From contig NZ_RDQM01000001.1 in the NCBI RefSeq assembly GCF_003703475.1, forward strand, positions 309,682 through 373,681: 64,000 bases of DNA. Reading direction: 5' to 3'. A model generated the notes under the pieces. That model searched no databases, was not told the origin of the DNA, and saw only the letters and a program-made list of their open reading frames with translations. Below, piece after piece: positions 54,691 through 63,831 of this stretch (position 1 is the stretch's first letter; each line of letters begins with the position of its first letter). A program made the translations under genes and the position numbers. Source of the DNA: Allofranklinella schreckenbergeri (GTDB taxonomy: Bacteria; Pseudomonadota; Gammaproteobacteria; Burkholderiales; Burkholderiaceae_C).

Positions 54691-55184
54691 GGGCCATTGC
54701 TGTGGCGGTGGCCATCGTCGCCATTGGGGCCTACCACTTCCTGCTGCGCCAGCCCGAGCGCGAGGCGGCGATGGAAACGGTGCGCGAAGTCGCCACCGCC
54801 ATGCAGGCGCAAAAAGAACAGGAGCAAGGCCAAGCCGTTGCCCAGGCCCTGCGCGAAGAACGCTTGCGGCAAGGCTTTCTCATCGGCTCCACCCTGCGCA
54901 CCTGGATCGCCGAATACCTCGTCACCCAGGGCAGGCTACCCGAAAGCCTGAACGAGTTGCGCTTTGACCTGCCCTACGATCACGTTTTGCAATCGCTGGA
55001 CATCGGCCCCAGCGGCGCCATCGTCATGCACTTTCTGCCCCAACTGGGCCTGGATGGCGCCGTCACCCTCACACCCAGGGTCGATCTGAACACCGGCATG
55101 GTGCTGGACTGGAGCTGCACCAGCGCAGATTTCGACTTTATCGCCCGCGCCCTGCCTGGCTGCGCCCATACCGGAAACCACTGA
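54645..55184 (+). CDS. Pilin-like membrane-anchored protein
   Basis: A 179-residue protein with one N-terminal transmembrane helix (TVGAIAVAVAIVAIGAYHFLL), a charged helix to about residue 75, and a C-terminal beta region. The region includes ALTPRVDLNTGMVLDWSCTSADFDFIARALPGC in spaced form: LTP strand, WSC, then a closing PGC. That arrangement matches the disulfide loop at the C-terminus of type IV pilins. The GFxxxE prepilin-peptidase site is missing, so it is not a standard pilin. It overlaps the preceding gene and ends 1 bp before repeat copy 11. Confidence 0.65.
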   Translation: MPTPPQSPNLSPWTVGAIAVAVAIVAIGAYHFLLRQPEREAAMETVREVATAMQAQKEQEQGQAVAQALREERLRQGFLIGSTLRTWIAEYLVTQGRLPESLNELRFDLPYDHVLQSLDIGPSGAIVMHFLPQLGLDGAVTLTPRVDLNTGMVLDWSCTSADFDFIARALPGCAHTGNH

Positions 55185-55265
55185 ATATTACAATTCAAAG
55201 GAAAAACAACTTCATAAATAACATGCCGAAACATCGATATTATTTTTCTTTTGATTTGTAAAAAT
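55185..55265. repeat. AT-rich palindromic intergenic element, copy 11
   Basis: Arms ATTACAATTCAAAGGAAAAA and TTTTTCTTTTGATTTGTAAA, centre CATGCCGAAACATCG. It lies between the pilin-like and methyltransferase genes on the same strand. Confidence 0.78.
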
Positions 55266-55307
55266 TCATCCGCTTACCCAAGCCCATCGGAAGAAAACCC
55301 ATCCGCC

Positions 55308-56186
55308 ATGCCGCTCACCTCGTTTTTCAGCACGCTGAAAGAAAAGCTTTTCCCCAGCCCGCTCACATTCCAGACGGAAACCATTACCAACGAATGGTTC
55401 CGGGCACATTTTTTTTACGCCGCCGATCTGATTCACGATTGGCTCAAACGGGATATTGATTTACCCACCGCCAAAATGCTCAATTTCGGCTGCGGCGATG
55501 GCATCAGCGATTTGGCGCTGATGCTGCGCCACGGCGCAACCAAAATCCACGGCATCGATATTCGCCGCGAATATGAAAAACTCCCCGGCATTGCACGCGA
55601 GCAAATCCAGCTCAAGCGACTGCCGCCAGGGCTGAGCTTTGAGACCATTGAACCCGCCGCCGCTTTGGCGCCCCGGCATCGGCCCGTGGACGTCATCATG
55701 AGCTGGTCCACCTTCGAGCACGTGCAGCGCGATCAGCTCACCCCTATTGCGAAAGACCTGTTCGAATGCCTGCGCCCCGGCGGGCTGTTTTTCCTGCAAA
55801 TCGAGCCGCTGTACTACTCCGCCTGGGGTTCACATTTGCGCCGCTACATCCAGGAGCCTTGGGCGCATCTGCTGCTGTCGGAGGACGAGCTATGGCAACG
55901 CATCCAAGCCTACGACGGTGAATTGATTGCCGAAGAAGTCGATTTCGGCTTTGCCGATTTTGGAGTGGAGGGCTACAAGCGCTTTGTTTTCAATGAATAT
56001 CTGAACCTGAATCGCCTCAGCGCCGACGAACTCGTCCAATTAATGCAAAGCGTGGGCTTTGTGGCCGAACGCGTGCAGAAAAACCTCATGCAAGACATCC
56101 ACCCTCCCGCCCCATTATTGGAGCAATATCCCCAAGAGCTGCTGCTGAATAACGAAGTGATATTGCTGCTGCGCAAACCCGGTTAA
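55308..56186 (+). CDS. SAM-dependent methyltransferase, class I
   Basis: A 292-residue protein with motif I LNFGCGDGISDLAL (about 58-71), the acidic end of strand two in GIDIRREYE, motif IV-like VDVIMSWSTFEHV and motif VI LRPGGLFFLQIEP. These are the usual Rossmann methyltransferase landmarks. The region after about 175 (Trp/Tyr-rich, LLLSEDELWQRIQAY) is similar to sugar- or lipid-modifying methyltransferases but does not fix a substrate. The coding sequence is somewhat less GC-rich than its neighbours, and it follows an AT-rich element, so recent acquisition is possible. Confidence 0.85.
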   Translation: MPLTSFFSTLKEKLFPSPLTFQTETITNEWFRAHFFYAADLIHDWLKRDIDLPTAKMLNFGCGDGISDLALMLRHGATKIHGIDIRREYEKLPGIAREQIQLKRLPPGLSFETIEPAAALAPRHRPVDVIMSWSTFEHVQRDQLTPIAKDLFECLRPGGLFFLQIEPLYYSAWGSHLRRYIQEPWAHLLLSEDELWQRIQAYDGELIAEEVDFGFADFGVEGYKRFVFNEYLNLNRLSADELVQLMQSVGFVAERVQKNLMQDIHPPAPLLEQYPQELLLNNEVILLLRKPG

Positions 56187-56248
56187 CTGCCGATTGGAAA
56201 CCGCGCCTGAAACCTGTGATTTCAGGCCATGATTCGCGAAAGCCTCCA

Positions 56249-56794
56249 ATGTACCCCCTCCTTGCTGCCCGCAACCCTTGGCCCAAAGCCCTTCTCTACG
56301 CCAGCCTGGCCGCCTGCGCGCTGTTTACCGCCCCCGCATCGGCGCATTTCAAATGCGTGAACGCGGCTGGCAAAACCATGTACCAGGACACGCCCTGCCC
56401 TGCGGGCACCCAGCCCGTCTCCCGCGCATCCAAAGCCCCGCCGCCGCCTGAACCCGCGCAGGCCCCAGCCCCCCAAAAAACCCAGCCCATGCGCAGCGGG
56501 CCCGGCGCGAATGACGCCAGTGCGGACACAGCCATCTTGCCGCTGGTGACCCAGCAGGCCTTGTTCGACACCTGCTCCAGCGCCCAACCCGATCGTTATC
56601 TGGAAGTGCACAAGCGCTGGCGCACCCAGCACCAAGCGGCACTGGAGCAATACGAAAAAAGCGACCGCTACCAAAGCCTGCGCCGCAAAGCCGGCCAGCA
56701 GGCCCAGGAGCAGTGGAGCCTGGCCGGCGCCGAGGCCAAAGCCCAGTACTGCAAAGGCCAGGCGTTGCAGATGCTGGAGCAGGGGCTGAAGTAA
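56249..56794 (+). CDS. DUF4124 domain periplasmic protein
   Basis: A 181-residue exported protein with signal ALLYASLAACALFTAPASA and, immediately after it, the DUF4124 motif HFKCVNAAGKTMYQDTPCPAG, in which two Cys flank a Y/F-x-D-xPC turn (given here in spaced form). A Pro/Ala-rich linker and a charged C-terminal helical region (about 110-180) with two further Cys follow. DUF4124 proteins are common in Beta- and Gammaproteobacteria; the function is unknown. The ATG at 56249 opens directly on the signal peptide. Confidence 0.82.
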   Translation: MYPLLAARNPWPKALLYASLAACALFTAPASAHFKCVNAAGKTMYQDTPCPAGTQPVSRASKAPPPPEPAQAPAPQKTQPMRSGPGANDASADTAILPLVTQQALFDTCSSAQPDRYLEVHKRWRTQHQAALEQYEKSDRYQSLRRKAGQQAQEQWSLAGAEAKAQYCKGQALQMLEQGLK

Positions 56795-56821
56795 ACAGCG
56801 TATCAAGGCCGGAACCCGATC

Positions 56822-58138
56822 ATGAGCTCCGCTCCCTCTCAACTGGCGTTATTCATTGATGCGGACAATTTCCGTGATTGCGATGCACTCAAGCAGGCCA
56901 TGCAGAAAGTCTTCACAGAAGGCGAGCCGATACTCAAGCACGCTTATGGCGATGCAGTCAGCCTGAAAAACCTTGAAGCACTGCTGGCTGAGTACGGCAT
57001 TCGTCCTGTCTGCAATGTGTCGGTCAGCAAAAACACAACTGATGTGGCACTTGCCATCGCGGCAATGGAGGCCGTTTGCCGCAATCCCGCCATCAAAACC
57101 GTCGTGATTTGTTCGGGTGATGCCGACTTCGCACCACTGGCCATGCGCTTACGGGAGCTTGGCTGCAAGATGGTGTGCTACGGCATGGAGGGCATCGTGT
57201 TCAAGGCCGCCAGCCGGTTTTTTGATGAGGTGGAAGGCTTTAAATCGTCCGACGGAGATACCTCTCGATTGCCCAGCGCCCTTCAAGCATCGTCCCACAC
57301 GCCAGCGCAGCCACTCTTGCCCAAGCCTGTTACCGGTGTGTCCGCCGCTGATTTGCCATCGCATCCTTCCGTCCAGCAAGTGCTGCAAGCCTGGCCCGAC
57401 TTGCGCAGCGGTCAGTGGCAACCACTTTCGCAAGTTGTTGGGCACATGCGCAGGCTGGGGTTTCTGGGAGCTAACACCAAATTGACGCGATGGCTTCCCC
57501 CCTTGCAACAGAGCTTCGAGGTGCAAACTGGAACCCAAAAACCACATCAGATTCGCTATCTGAAAGCTGGTGCACGGAGCGTGGCAAACGCTCCAGCGTT
57601 GACGAGAGCGCAACTCTTGCAAGCCTGGCCTGATTTACACGACGGGCGCTGGCATCCTCTGCCTCCGGTGGTCTGCGCTCTGCGTCAGCGTGGCGATCTG
57701 GGCAAAAACAGCAAGATCGGGCGCTGGATCGGCCCAGAGTTCGAGTTGCACCCTGGCTACAAGCCAACACTGATTCGTTACCGAGTAGCCAATGCAGAGT
57801 TTGCAACCGCACAGAATGCTACAGACAAGAGTGGCAAACGCTCCCCCTTGCCCGTGCTGCCGGAAAAATTGCACCAGTTGCGACAAATACTGCTGCAATT
57901 GGCGGTCCAACGCACCAGTGACACGCTGGTATTGATTGCCGCGCCCTGCTTGATGGCTGGCAATTGGTGTACTTACACCACTGTCGCCAGCGATTTGCGT
58001 GCGCAAGGAGTCTTGCACCCAAGCGTCTCCTTGCTACGCGTTTTGCGCAACCGACCCGAGCGCTGGGAGCTAGCCCCTGTCGAGCAGCCCCAGCAATTGC
58101 GTTACCTGGGCCATGTGAGGATGCACAAAACGCCGTGA
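56822..58138 (+). CDS. NYN-domain nuclease-like protein with winged-helix/LOTUS-like repeats
   Basis: A 438-residue protein. Residues 8-135 form a NYN (PIN-like, LabA/DUF88) domain with the acidic residues expected for RNA cleavage: LFIDADNF (Asp13, Asp15), NTTDVALAI (Asp74) and ICSGDADFAPL (Asp100, Asp102). Two clear repeats follow, QQVLQAWPDLRSGQWQPLS...NTKLTRWL (184-247) and LLQAWPDLHDGRWHPLP...NSKIGRWI (265-323), with a third weaker unit at about 345-434. They resemble OST-HTH/LOTUS modules, which often follow NYN domains. RNA binding and cleavage are likely. Less GC-rich than its flanks. Confidence 0.85.
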   Translation: MSSAPSQLALFIDADNFRDCDALKQAMQKVFTEGEPILKHAYGDAVSLKNLEALLAEYGIRPVCNVSVSKNTTDVALAIAAMEAVCRNPAIKTVVICSGDADFAPLAMRLRELGCKMVCYGMEGIVFKAASRFFDEVEGFKSSDGDTSRLPSALQASSHTPAQPLLPKPVTGVSAADLPSHPSVQQVLQAWPDLRSGQWQPLSQVVGHMRRLGFLGANTKLTRWLPPLQQSFEVQTGTQKPHQIRYLKAGARSVANAPALTRAQLLQAWPDLHDGRWHPLPPVVCALRQRGDLGKNSKIGRWIGPEFELHPGYKPTLIRYRVANAEFATAQNATDKSGKRSPLPVLPEKLHQLRQILLQLAVQRTSDTLVLIAAPCLMAGNWCTYTTVASDLRAQGVLHPSVSLLRVLRNRPERWELAPVEQPQQLRYLGHVRMHKTP

Positions 58139-58230
58139 AGCACAGCCGCGCCACGCCCGCCCGCAACAACTTTCACACACGATCGTCACCGGCACCATTT
58201 GCGCCATTGACGCCAAGGACAAGCCCCCTC

Positions 58231-61200
58231 ATGACTACCAACCAACACCACTCCGATCACGCCGTGGACCAGGCCGTCGCCAGCGGCGGCGCGTATGAGG
58301 TTTTGCGCAAGCGCCTGGCCGAGCAGGGCGCCAGTTTGCAGGCGCTGGCGGCGGACTTGAACGCGCAGCGCCTGGCCGAGTTCGGCGCCAGCCAGATGGG
58401 CCTGCTGGGCCGCGTACGGGTGCGCACCGAGCACAACTGCGTGGGGCGCGACATCGTGCAGCTGGGCGAGCTGATGGTGTTTGGCTACAACGTGTTCCTG
58501 GGCATCAAGCAGGAGACGCGCGTTGAGGATGTGTTCGCCGTCTATCGCCTGCACGAAGGCGCGGCGGGTTCTGCCGGCGATGGCAGCGAAGGCGGCGCGG
58601 GCTACGACGTGGTGCCGGTCGATGCGGCGCAGACTTTTCTGGGCCAGCAGAGCTTTGTGCAGGACTTCCGCGAGCTCTACACCTACTACAAGGGCGCGCG
58701 GCTGCTGCAATTGCGCGTCAAGGACGGCAAGCTGCTGGCGGCGTTTCAGATTGGCGAGCGGCTCTCGGACGTGCGGGTGTTCCGCTGGTCGGTCTCGCCC
58801 GATGGCCGCCAGGTGCAGTACATCGACAACCGCGGCGAGCGCGACATCGCCCTGCCCGCACCCTACGATTTCGAATGGACAGCGGCGGGCCGCGCCGACG
58901 TGGTGCAGGGCCGCCACCCGCACATCAATGTGCTGGATACGGTGTTCATCGACACGCTGGGCGGCGAGCTGACGGTCAAGATCGAGAACAACACCAACGA
59001 TGGCCTGGGCATCTGGCGCGAGGCCGTGCAGGACGCCACCCAGTCGCTGGACGACGCCAGGCTGGAATACGCCCGCGTGGGCAGCCTGATCCTGCTGAAG
59101 GTGCTGCCCTACCGCGAGGAGCAGTGGCGTTATCTGGTCTACAACACGCTGACACAGAAGGTGCAGCGCATTGATGCCATTGGCCTGGCCTGCATCCAGT
59201 TGCCCGAGGACCACGGCATCATCTTCCCCGGTGGCTACTACCTGCAAAACGGCGAGAGCCGCAGCTTCGGCCAGGACATGGGCGGCATGCGCTTCAAGCG
59301 CAGCTATCGCTCGCCCAACGGCGAGGACGTGCTCTACGTGTTCTACGAGCCCGAAGGCGGGCGCGTGGCGCTGTTCACCTACAACCTGATCGCGCGCGAG
59401 CTGCAAGCGCCGCTGATCGGCCACGGCTACGCGCTGCTGGAGGACGGGCGCATGGTGCTGTTCAGCTCCGAGTCCGACGAGCCCACGCGCATCCACCCGA
59501 TGCAGATCTGGCGCACGCCGTTCGCCACTGAGGAATACGCCGCGCGCCAGCCCGCGCGCCACACGCCGCTGGGGCGCATCGGCAACGCCGAGCTGGTGCG
59601 CGGCATCTCCGAGCTGTACAGCCTCACGCGCGAGATTGAGGCCGAGGAGATCTCCAGCGGCCGCTACGGGCGGCTGATCGACACCACGCGCCGCCTGTTC
59701 GAGCGCTACCACTGGATGGAGCAGGGGCTGGAGGGCGCACTGCCGGGGCTGCCCCGCGTGCTGCACGAGATCGTCGCCAGCGGCGAGGCGGTGCTGGACG
59801 AGTACGAAAAGGTCGAGAGCATCCGCAGCGACACGCAGCGCCAGATGAACGAGGCCGCCACGCGCCAGCGCAGCCTGCTGGGCGAGATCCGCCGCGGCGA
59901 TTTGCGCCACACGCGCGATTACGTGCAGGCCTTGGCCAGCCTGGGCGCGCAGCGCGGTCGGTTGATGAGCGTGCGCGAGCTGCGCTACGTCGATGCCGCC
60001 GCCGTGGATGCCCTGCAGGCCGAGCTGGACGCCGCCCACGCCGAGACGGCCCAGCGCACGGCCGAATTCCTCGCCAGCGACGAGGCCCTGGCCCCCTACA
60101 CCGAGGGCCTCAAGCAACTGGATGAGCAAGTCGCCAAGGCCCAGACCACGCCCCAATTGCAAGAGCCGCTGGCGGCCATGCAGGCCATGTCGGTCGAGCT
60201 GGACACGCTCTCCGAGCTGATGGCCGTGCTGCGCGTGGACGACCCCACGCAGCGCACCCGCATCGTGCAGGGCATCTCCGAGATTTATGCCGCGCTCAAC
60301 CAAAGCCGCGCCCGCGCCGAGCAGAAAAAGCGCGGCATGGGCGCGGCCGAGCAGGTGGCGCAGTTTGGCGCGCAGTTCGCGCTGTTTGGCCAAAGCATCG
60401 CCAGCGCCCTGGCCCTGGCCACCGACCCGGAAAAATGCGACGAGCAACTGGCCCGCCTGCTGGTGCAGCTCGAAGAGCTGGAGAGCCAGTATGGCGAGCA
60501 CGAGCAGTTCCTGACCGACATCATCGCCAAGCGCGAGGAGCTGCTGGAGACTTTCGAAACCCACAAACAAGCCCTGCTGGACGATCGCCAACGCCGCGCC
60601 CAGGGCGTGTTCGACGCTGCGCTGCGCATTCTAGAAGGGCTGCCGCGCCGCACCGAGCGCATGGACGGGCAGGACGCGCTCAACGCCTTCTTCGCCGGCG
60701 ATGCGCTGATCCTCAAGCTGCGCGAGCTGGCCGGACGCCTGCGCGCGCTGCACGACCACGTCAAGGCCGACGACATCGAGGCGCGCCTCAAAGGCATCCG
60801 CGACCAGGCCCTGCGCGCGCTGCGCGACAAGAGCGAGTTGTTCGAAGGCGACGGCAGCGTCATCCGCCTGGGGCGGCACCGCTTTTCCGTCAACACCCAG
60901 GCGCTGGATTTGACTCTGATGCCGCGCGGCGACACCCTGCACCTGCACCTGACGGGCACGGACTTCATGGAGCCGCTGCACGCGCCCGAGCTGGCCGCGC
61001 TGCGCCCGTTCTGGGACGTCTCGCTCGAATCCGAATCGCCCCAATTGAGCCGCGCCGAATATCTGGCCCTGCAAATGCTGCAAGCAGCGCGCCAAACAGG
61101 GGTGGGAGCAGTGGGCACCACAGGCACCACCAGCCAGGGCGGCGAGCCAGGCGAAGAAGCCAGCGCCGCCGCCCCCAGCCGAGACCAGCTCATGGCCTTG

Positions 61201-63831
61201 CTGCCCAAGCCCGAGGAGCTGGTGCGCGCCGTGCGCGAATTTGCCGCGCCGCGCTACCGCGAAGGCTATGAGCGCGGCATCCACGATCACGATGCCGCCC
61301 TCATCCTGCAAGCGCTGCTGCCGCTGCAGGAGCAGGCCGGCGTGCTGGCCCACGACGCCCGCGCCCGCGCCCTGGCCGTGCTGCTGTGGAGCAGCCTGAG
61401 TGCGGGCCTGGATGGCGGCGCGGAGCCGGGCTTCAAACTGGCCGCCCAAGCGCGCCATTGGCCCAGCCGCGCCCAGGGCGCCGCCACCATGCAGCAACTG
61501 CTGGGCAGCGCCCAGGCGCGCACCGCGCTGGAGCAGGAAATGGCCCAGGCCCTGCTGGCCTTTGCGCGCAGCCAGCAGCTTGAAGCCGTGTTTGCGCCGG
61601 CCGACCTGGCCGCCCAAACCAACTTGGACGATCCGACCCAGCCCAGGCCACAGCACAGCAATACCGCCCTGCAATCCCTGGCCGCCCAGGCCGCGACCTA
61701 TCTGGCCGAGGAGCTGGCCGGCCCTGCCAGCGGCGGCGCAGCGCGGCTGCACTTCTCCAGCCAGGCGGCAGCCTTGCTGCACAGCCTGCAAGAGCGCCTG
61801 CAACCCCAGGGCCGATGGGCCGAGCTGCACGCCACCCTGCACGATGCCGAGCAGCCGCTGGCCGTGCGCTTTGCCCTGGCCGTCCAGTGGCTGAACGCCA
61901 TCGCCCAGGCCGAGGCCAGCGCATCGGCCCAGAACGCCCAGGCCGCGCTGGACTACGTGCCCGAAGCCGCCGCCCTGGCCCTGCTGCACGAGGGCACGGC
62001 GCACGAGGTGCTGCACGTGCCGCTGCGCACCACTGTCACCGGCCTGCTGGGCCAGCACCCGCGCATCCACGATGGCGCGCTGGAGCTGGGCGTGGACGAC
62101 TTCGCGCGCCGCGCCCACTGGCACACCAACCACTTCGTGCCCGGCCTGCGCCGCTACCAGCAATTGCGCCAGGACATCCTGGCCGAGCAGCGCGCGGCCA
62201 TGCGGCTGGACGAGTTCAAGCCCCGGCCGCTGGCCAGCTTCGTGCGCAACAAGCTCATCAACGACGTGTACCTGAGCGTCATCGGCGACAACCTGGCCAA
62301 GCAAATGGGCACCGTGGGCGAGCACAAGCGCACCGACCTGATGGGCCTGCTGATGATGATCTCCCCACCCGGCTACGGCAAAACCACGCTGATGGAATAC
62401 GTCGCCAGCCGCCTGGGGCTGATCTTCATGAAGATCAACGGCCCGGCGCTGGGCCACGAAGTGCGCAGCATCGACCCCGCCCAGGCGCCCGACGCCACCA
62501 GCCGCCAGGAGCTGGAAAAGCTCAACCTCGCGCTGGAGATGGGCAACAACGTCATGCTCTACATCGACGACATCCAGCACACCCACCCGGAGTTTTTGCA
62601 GCGCTTTATCTCGCTGTCGGACGGCACGCGCCGCATCGAGGGCGTCTGGCGCGGGCGCACCAAGACCTACGACATGCGCGGCAAGAAGTTCTGCATCGTC
62701 ATGGCCGGCAACCCCTACACCGAATCGGGCGAGGTCTTCAAGATTCCCGACATGCTGGCCAACCGCGCCGACGTCTACAACCTGGGCGACGTGCTCGGCG
62801 GCATGGAGGAGACCTTCAAGCTCAGCTACATCGAAAACAGCCTGACCAGCAACCCCACGCTGGCGCCGCTGGCCACGCGCGATCTCAAGGACCTGTACCT
62901 GCTCATCGGCAAGGCGCAGGGCCGGGAATTCTCCGCAGGTGACCTCAGCCACGACTACAGCGCCGCCGAGCTGCGCGAGATCGACGCCGTGCTCCAGCGC
63001 ATGCTGGCCGTGCGCGAAATCGTCTACCGCGTCAACCAGCAATACATCGCCAGCGCCGCCCAGGCCGACGCCAACCGCACCGAGCCGCCCTTCAAGCTGC
63101 AAGGCTCCTACCGCAACATGAACAAGCTGGCCGAGAAAATCACCAGCGTCATGAACGAAGCCGAAATGCAGCAACTGCTGGACGACCACTACCTGGGCGA
63201 AGCGCAGCTGCTGACCACCGGCGCCGAAGAAAACCTGCTCAAGCTCGCCGAGCTGCGCGGCCACATGAGCCAAGCGCAGCAGGCGCGCTGGCGCGAAATC
63301 CAGCTCAACTACCAGCGCACGCAAGCCATGGGCGGCGCCGATGCCGACACCGGCGGGCAAATCGTCGCCCAACTCATCGACCTGGTGCGCGCCACCCGTG
63401 CCCAGGCCGAAGCCAGCGCCAACCAGTCCGCCGCCCCCTGGGCCGAGCTGCTGGCCAGCCTGCAACAACTGGCCGCCGCCCAGCCACCTGCCGCACAGGC
63501 TGACGCCGCCAGCCCAAGCCAGGCAGAAAAAGACCTGGCCGAACAAACCAGCCGCCTGCTGGCCACGCGAGAGCTGGGCCACCTGGTGGCCAGGGCCCTG
63601 CAACCCGTGCAAGACCACCTGGCCAACAGCCGCCGCCAGCAGCTGGGCCTGCACCGCGTCATGCTGCAAATCGCCGCCGCCATCCAGGAGCAGCTCGACC
63701 TGCTCAACAGCTTGTCGGCAGGCTCAACTAAACCCTTGGTGAAACACACTGAGAACGTCCATCGTGCGTTTGAGAAGATGGAGCGTGCATTTTCCCTTTC
63801 TACGACCTCGCCAGGTCGGACTCCACAGTGA
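58231..63831 (+). CDS. Giant coiled-coil AAA+ ATPase (annotated elsewhere as DNA repair ATPase)
   Basis: An 1866-residue protein. The N-terminal 560 residues form a conserved beta-rich domain (VRTEHNCVGRDIVQLGELMV, then FGYNVFLGIKQETRVEDVF). A long helical/coiled-coil region spans about 560-900, with further helical segments to about 1300. A MoxR-like AAA+ module follows, with Walker A PPGYGKTT (Lys1384), Walker B VMLYIDDIQ (Asp1446-Asp1447, the second acidic residue being Asp rather than Glu) and sensor-1 VMAGNPYT. Homologues are labelled DNA repair ATPase without evidence I can cite. The final 35 residues, after LLNSLSAG, have a different composition and may be foreign. I chose the ATG at 58231. 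Confidence 0.85.
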   Translation: MTTNQHHSDHAVDQAVASGGAYEVLRKRLAEQGASLQALAADLNAQRLAEFGASQMGLLGRVRVRTEHNCVGRDIVQLGELMVFGYNVFLGIKQETRVEDVFAVYRLHEGAAGSAGDGSEGGAGYDVVPVDAAQTFLGQQSFVQDFRELYTYYKGARLLQLRVKDGKLLAAFQIGERLSDVRVFRWSVSPDGRQVQYIDNRGERDIALPAPYDFEWTAAGRADVVQGRHPHINVLDTVFIDTLGGELTVKIENNTNDGLGIWREAVQDATQSLDDARLEYARVGSLILLKVLPYREEQWRYLVYNTLTQKVQRIDAIGLACIQLPEDHGIIFPGGYYLQNGESRSFGQDMGGMRFKRSYRSPNGEDVLYVFYEPEGGRVALFTYNLIARELQAPLIGHGYALLEDGRMVLFSSESDEPTRIHPMQIWRTPFATEEYAARQPARHTPLGRIGNAELVRGISELYSLTREIEAEEISSGRYGRLIDTTRRLFERYHWMEQGLEGALPGLPRVLHEIVASGEAVLDEYEKVESIRSDTQRQMNEAATRQRSLLGEIRRGDLRHTRDYVQALASLGAQRGRLMSVRELRYVDAAAVDALQAELDAAHAETAQRTAEFLASDEALAPYTEGLKQLDEQVAKAQTTPQLQEPLAAMQAMSVELDTLSELMAVLRVDDPTQRTRIVQGISEIYAALNQSRARAEQKKRGMGAAEQVAQFGAQFALFGQSIASALALATDPEKCDEQLARLLVQLEELESQYGEHEQFLTDIIAKREELLETFETHKQALLDDRQRRAQGVFDAALRILEGLPRRTERMDGQDALNAFFAGDALILKLRELAGRLRALHDHVKADDIEARLKGIRDQALRALRDKSELFEGDGSVIRLGRHRFSVNTQALDLTLMPRGDTLHLHLTGTDFMEPLHAPELAALRPFWDVSLESESPQLSRAEYLALQMLQAARQTGVGAVGTTGTTSQGGEPGEEASAAAPSRDQLMALLPKPEELVRAVREFAAPRYREGYERGIHDHDAALILQALLPLQEQAGVLAHDARARALAVLLWSSLSAGLDGGAEPGFKLAAQARHWPSRAQGAATMQQLLGSAQARTALEQEMAQALLAFARSQQLEAVFAPADLAAQTNLDDPTQPRPQHSNTALQSLAAQAATYLAEELAGPASGGAARLHFSSQAAALLHSLQERLQPQGRWAELHATLHDAEQPLAVRFALAVQWLNAIAQAEASASAQNAQAALDYVPEAAALALLHEGTAHEVLHVPLRTTVTGLLGQHPRIHDGALELGVDDFARRAHWHTNHFVPGLRRYQQLRQDILAEQRAAMRLDEFKPRPLASFVRNKLINDVYLSVIGDNLAKQMGTVGEHKRTDLMGLLMMISPPGYGKTTLMEYVASRLGLIFMKINGPALGHEVRSIDPAQAPDATSRQELEKLNLALEMGNNVMLYIDDIQHTHPEFLQRFISLSDGTRRIEGVWRGRTKTYDMRGKKFCIVMAGNPYTESGEVFKIPDMLANRADVYNLGDVLGGMEETFKLSYIENSLTSNPTLAPLATRDLKDLYLLIGKAQGREFSAGDLSHDYSAAELREIDAVLQRMLAVREIVYRVNQQYIASAAQADANRTEPPFKLQGSYRNMNKLAEKITSVMNEAEMQQLLDDHYLGEAQLLTTGAEENLLKLAELRGHMSQAQQARWREIQLNYQRTQAMGGADADTGGQIVAQLIDLVRATRAQAEASANQSAAPWAELLASLQQLAAAQPPAAQADAASPSQAEKDLAEQTSRLLATRELGHLVARALQPVQDHLANSRRQQLGLHRVMLQIAAAIQEQLDLLNSLSAGSTKPLVKHTENVHRAFEKMERAFSLSTTSPGRTPQ

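Noticed and set aside
60631..63669. Minus-strand open frame of 1012 codons
   Set aside because: Antisense to the AAA+ gene; the plus strand carries Walker A/B and sensor motifs, while the minus frame has none.
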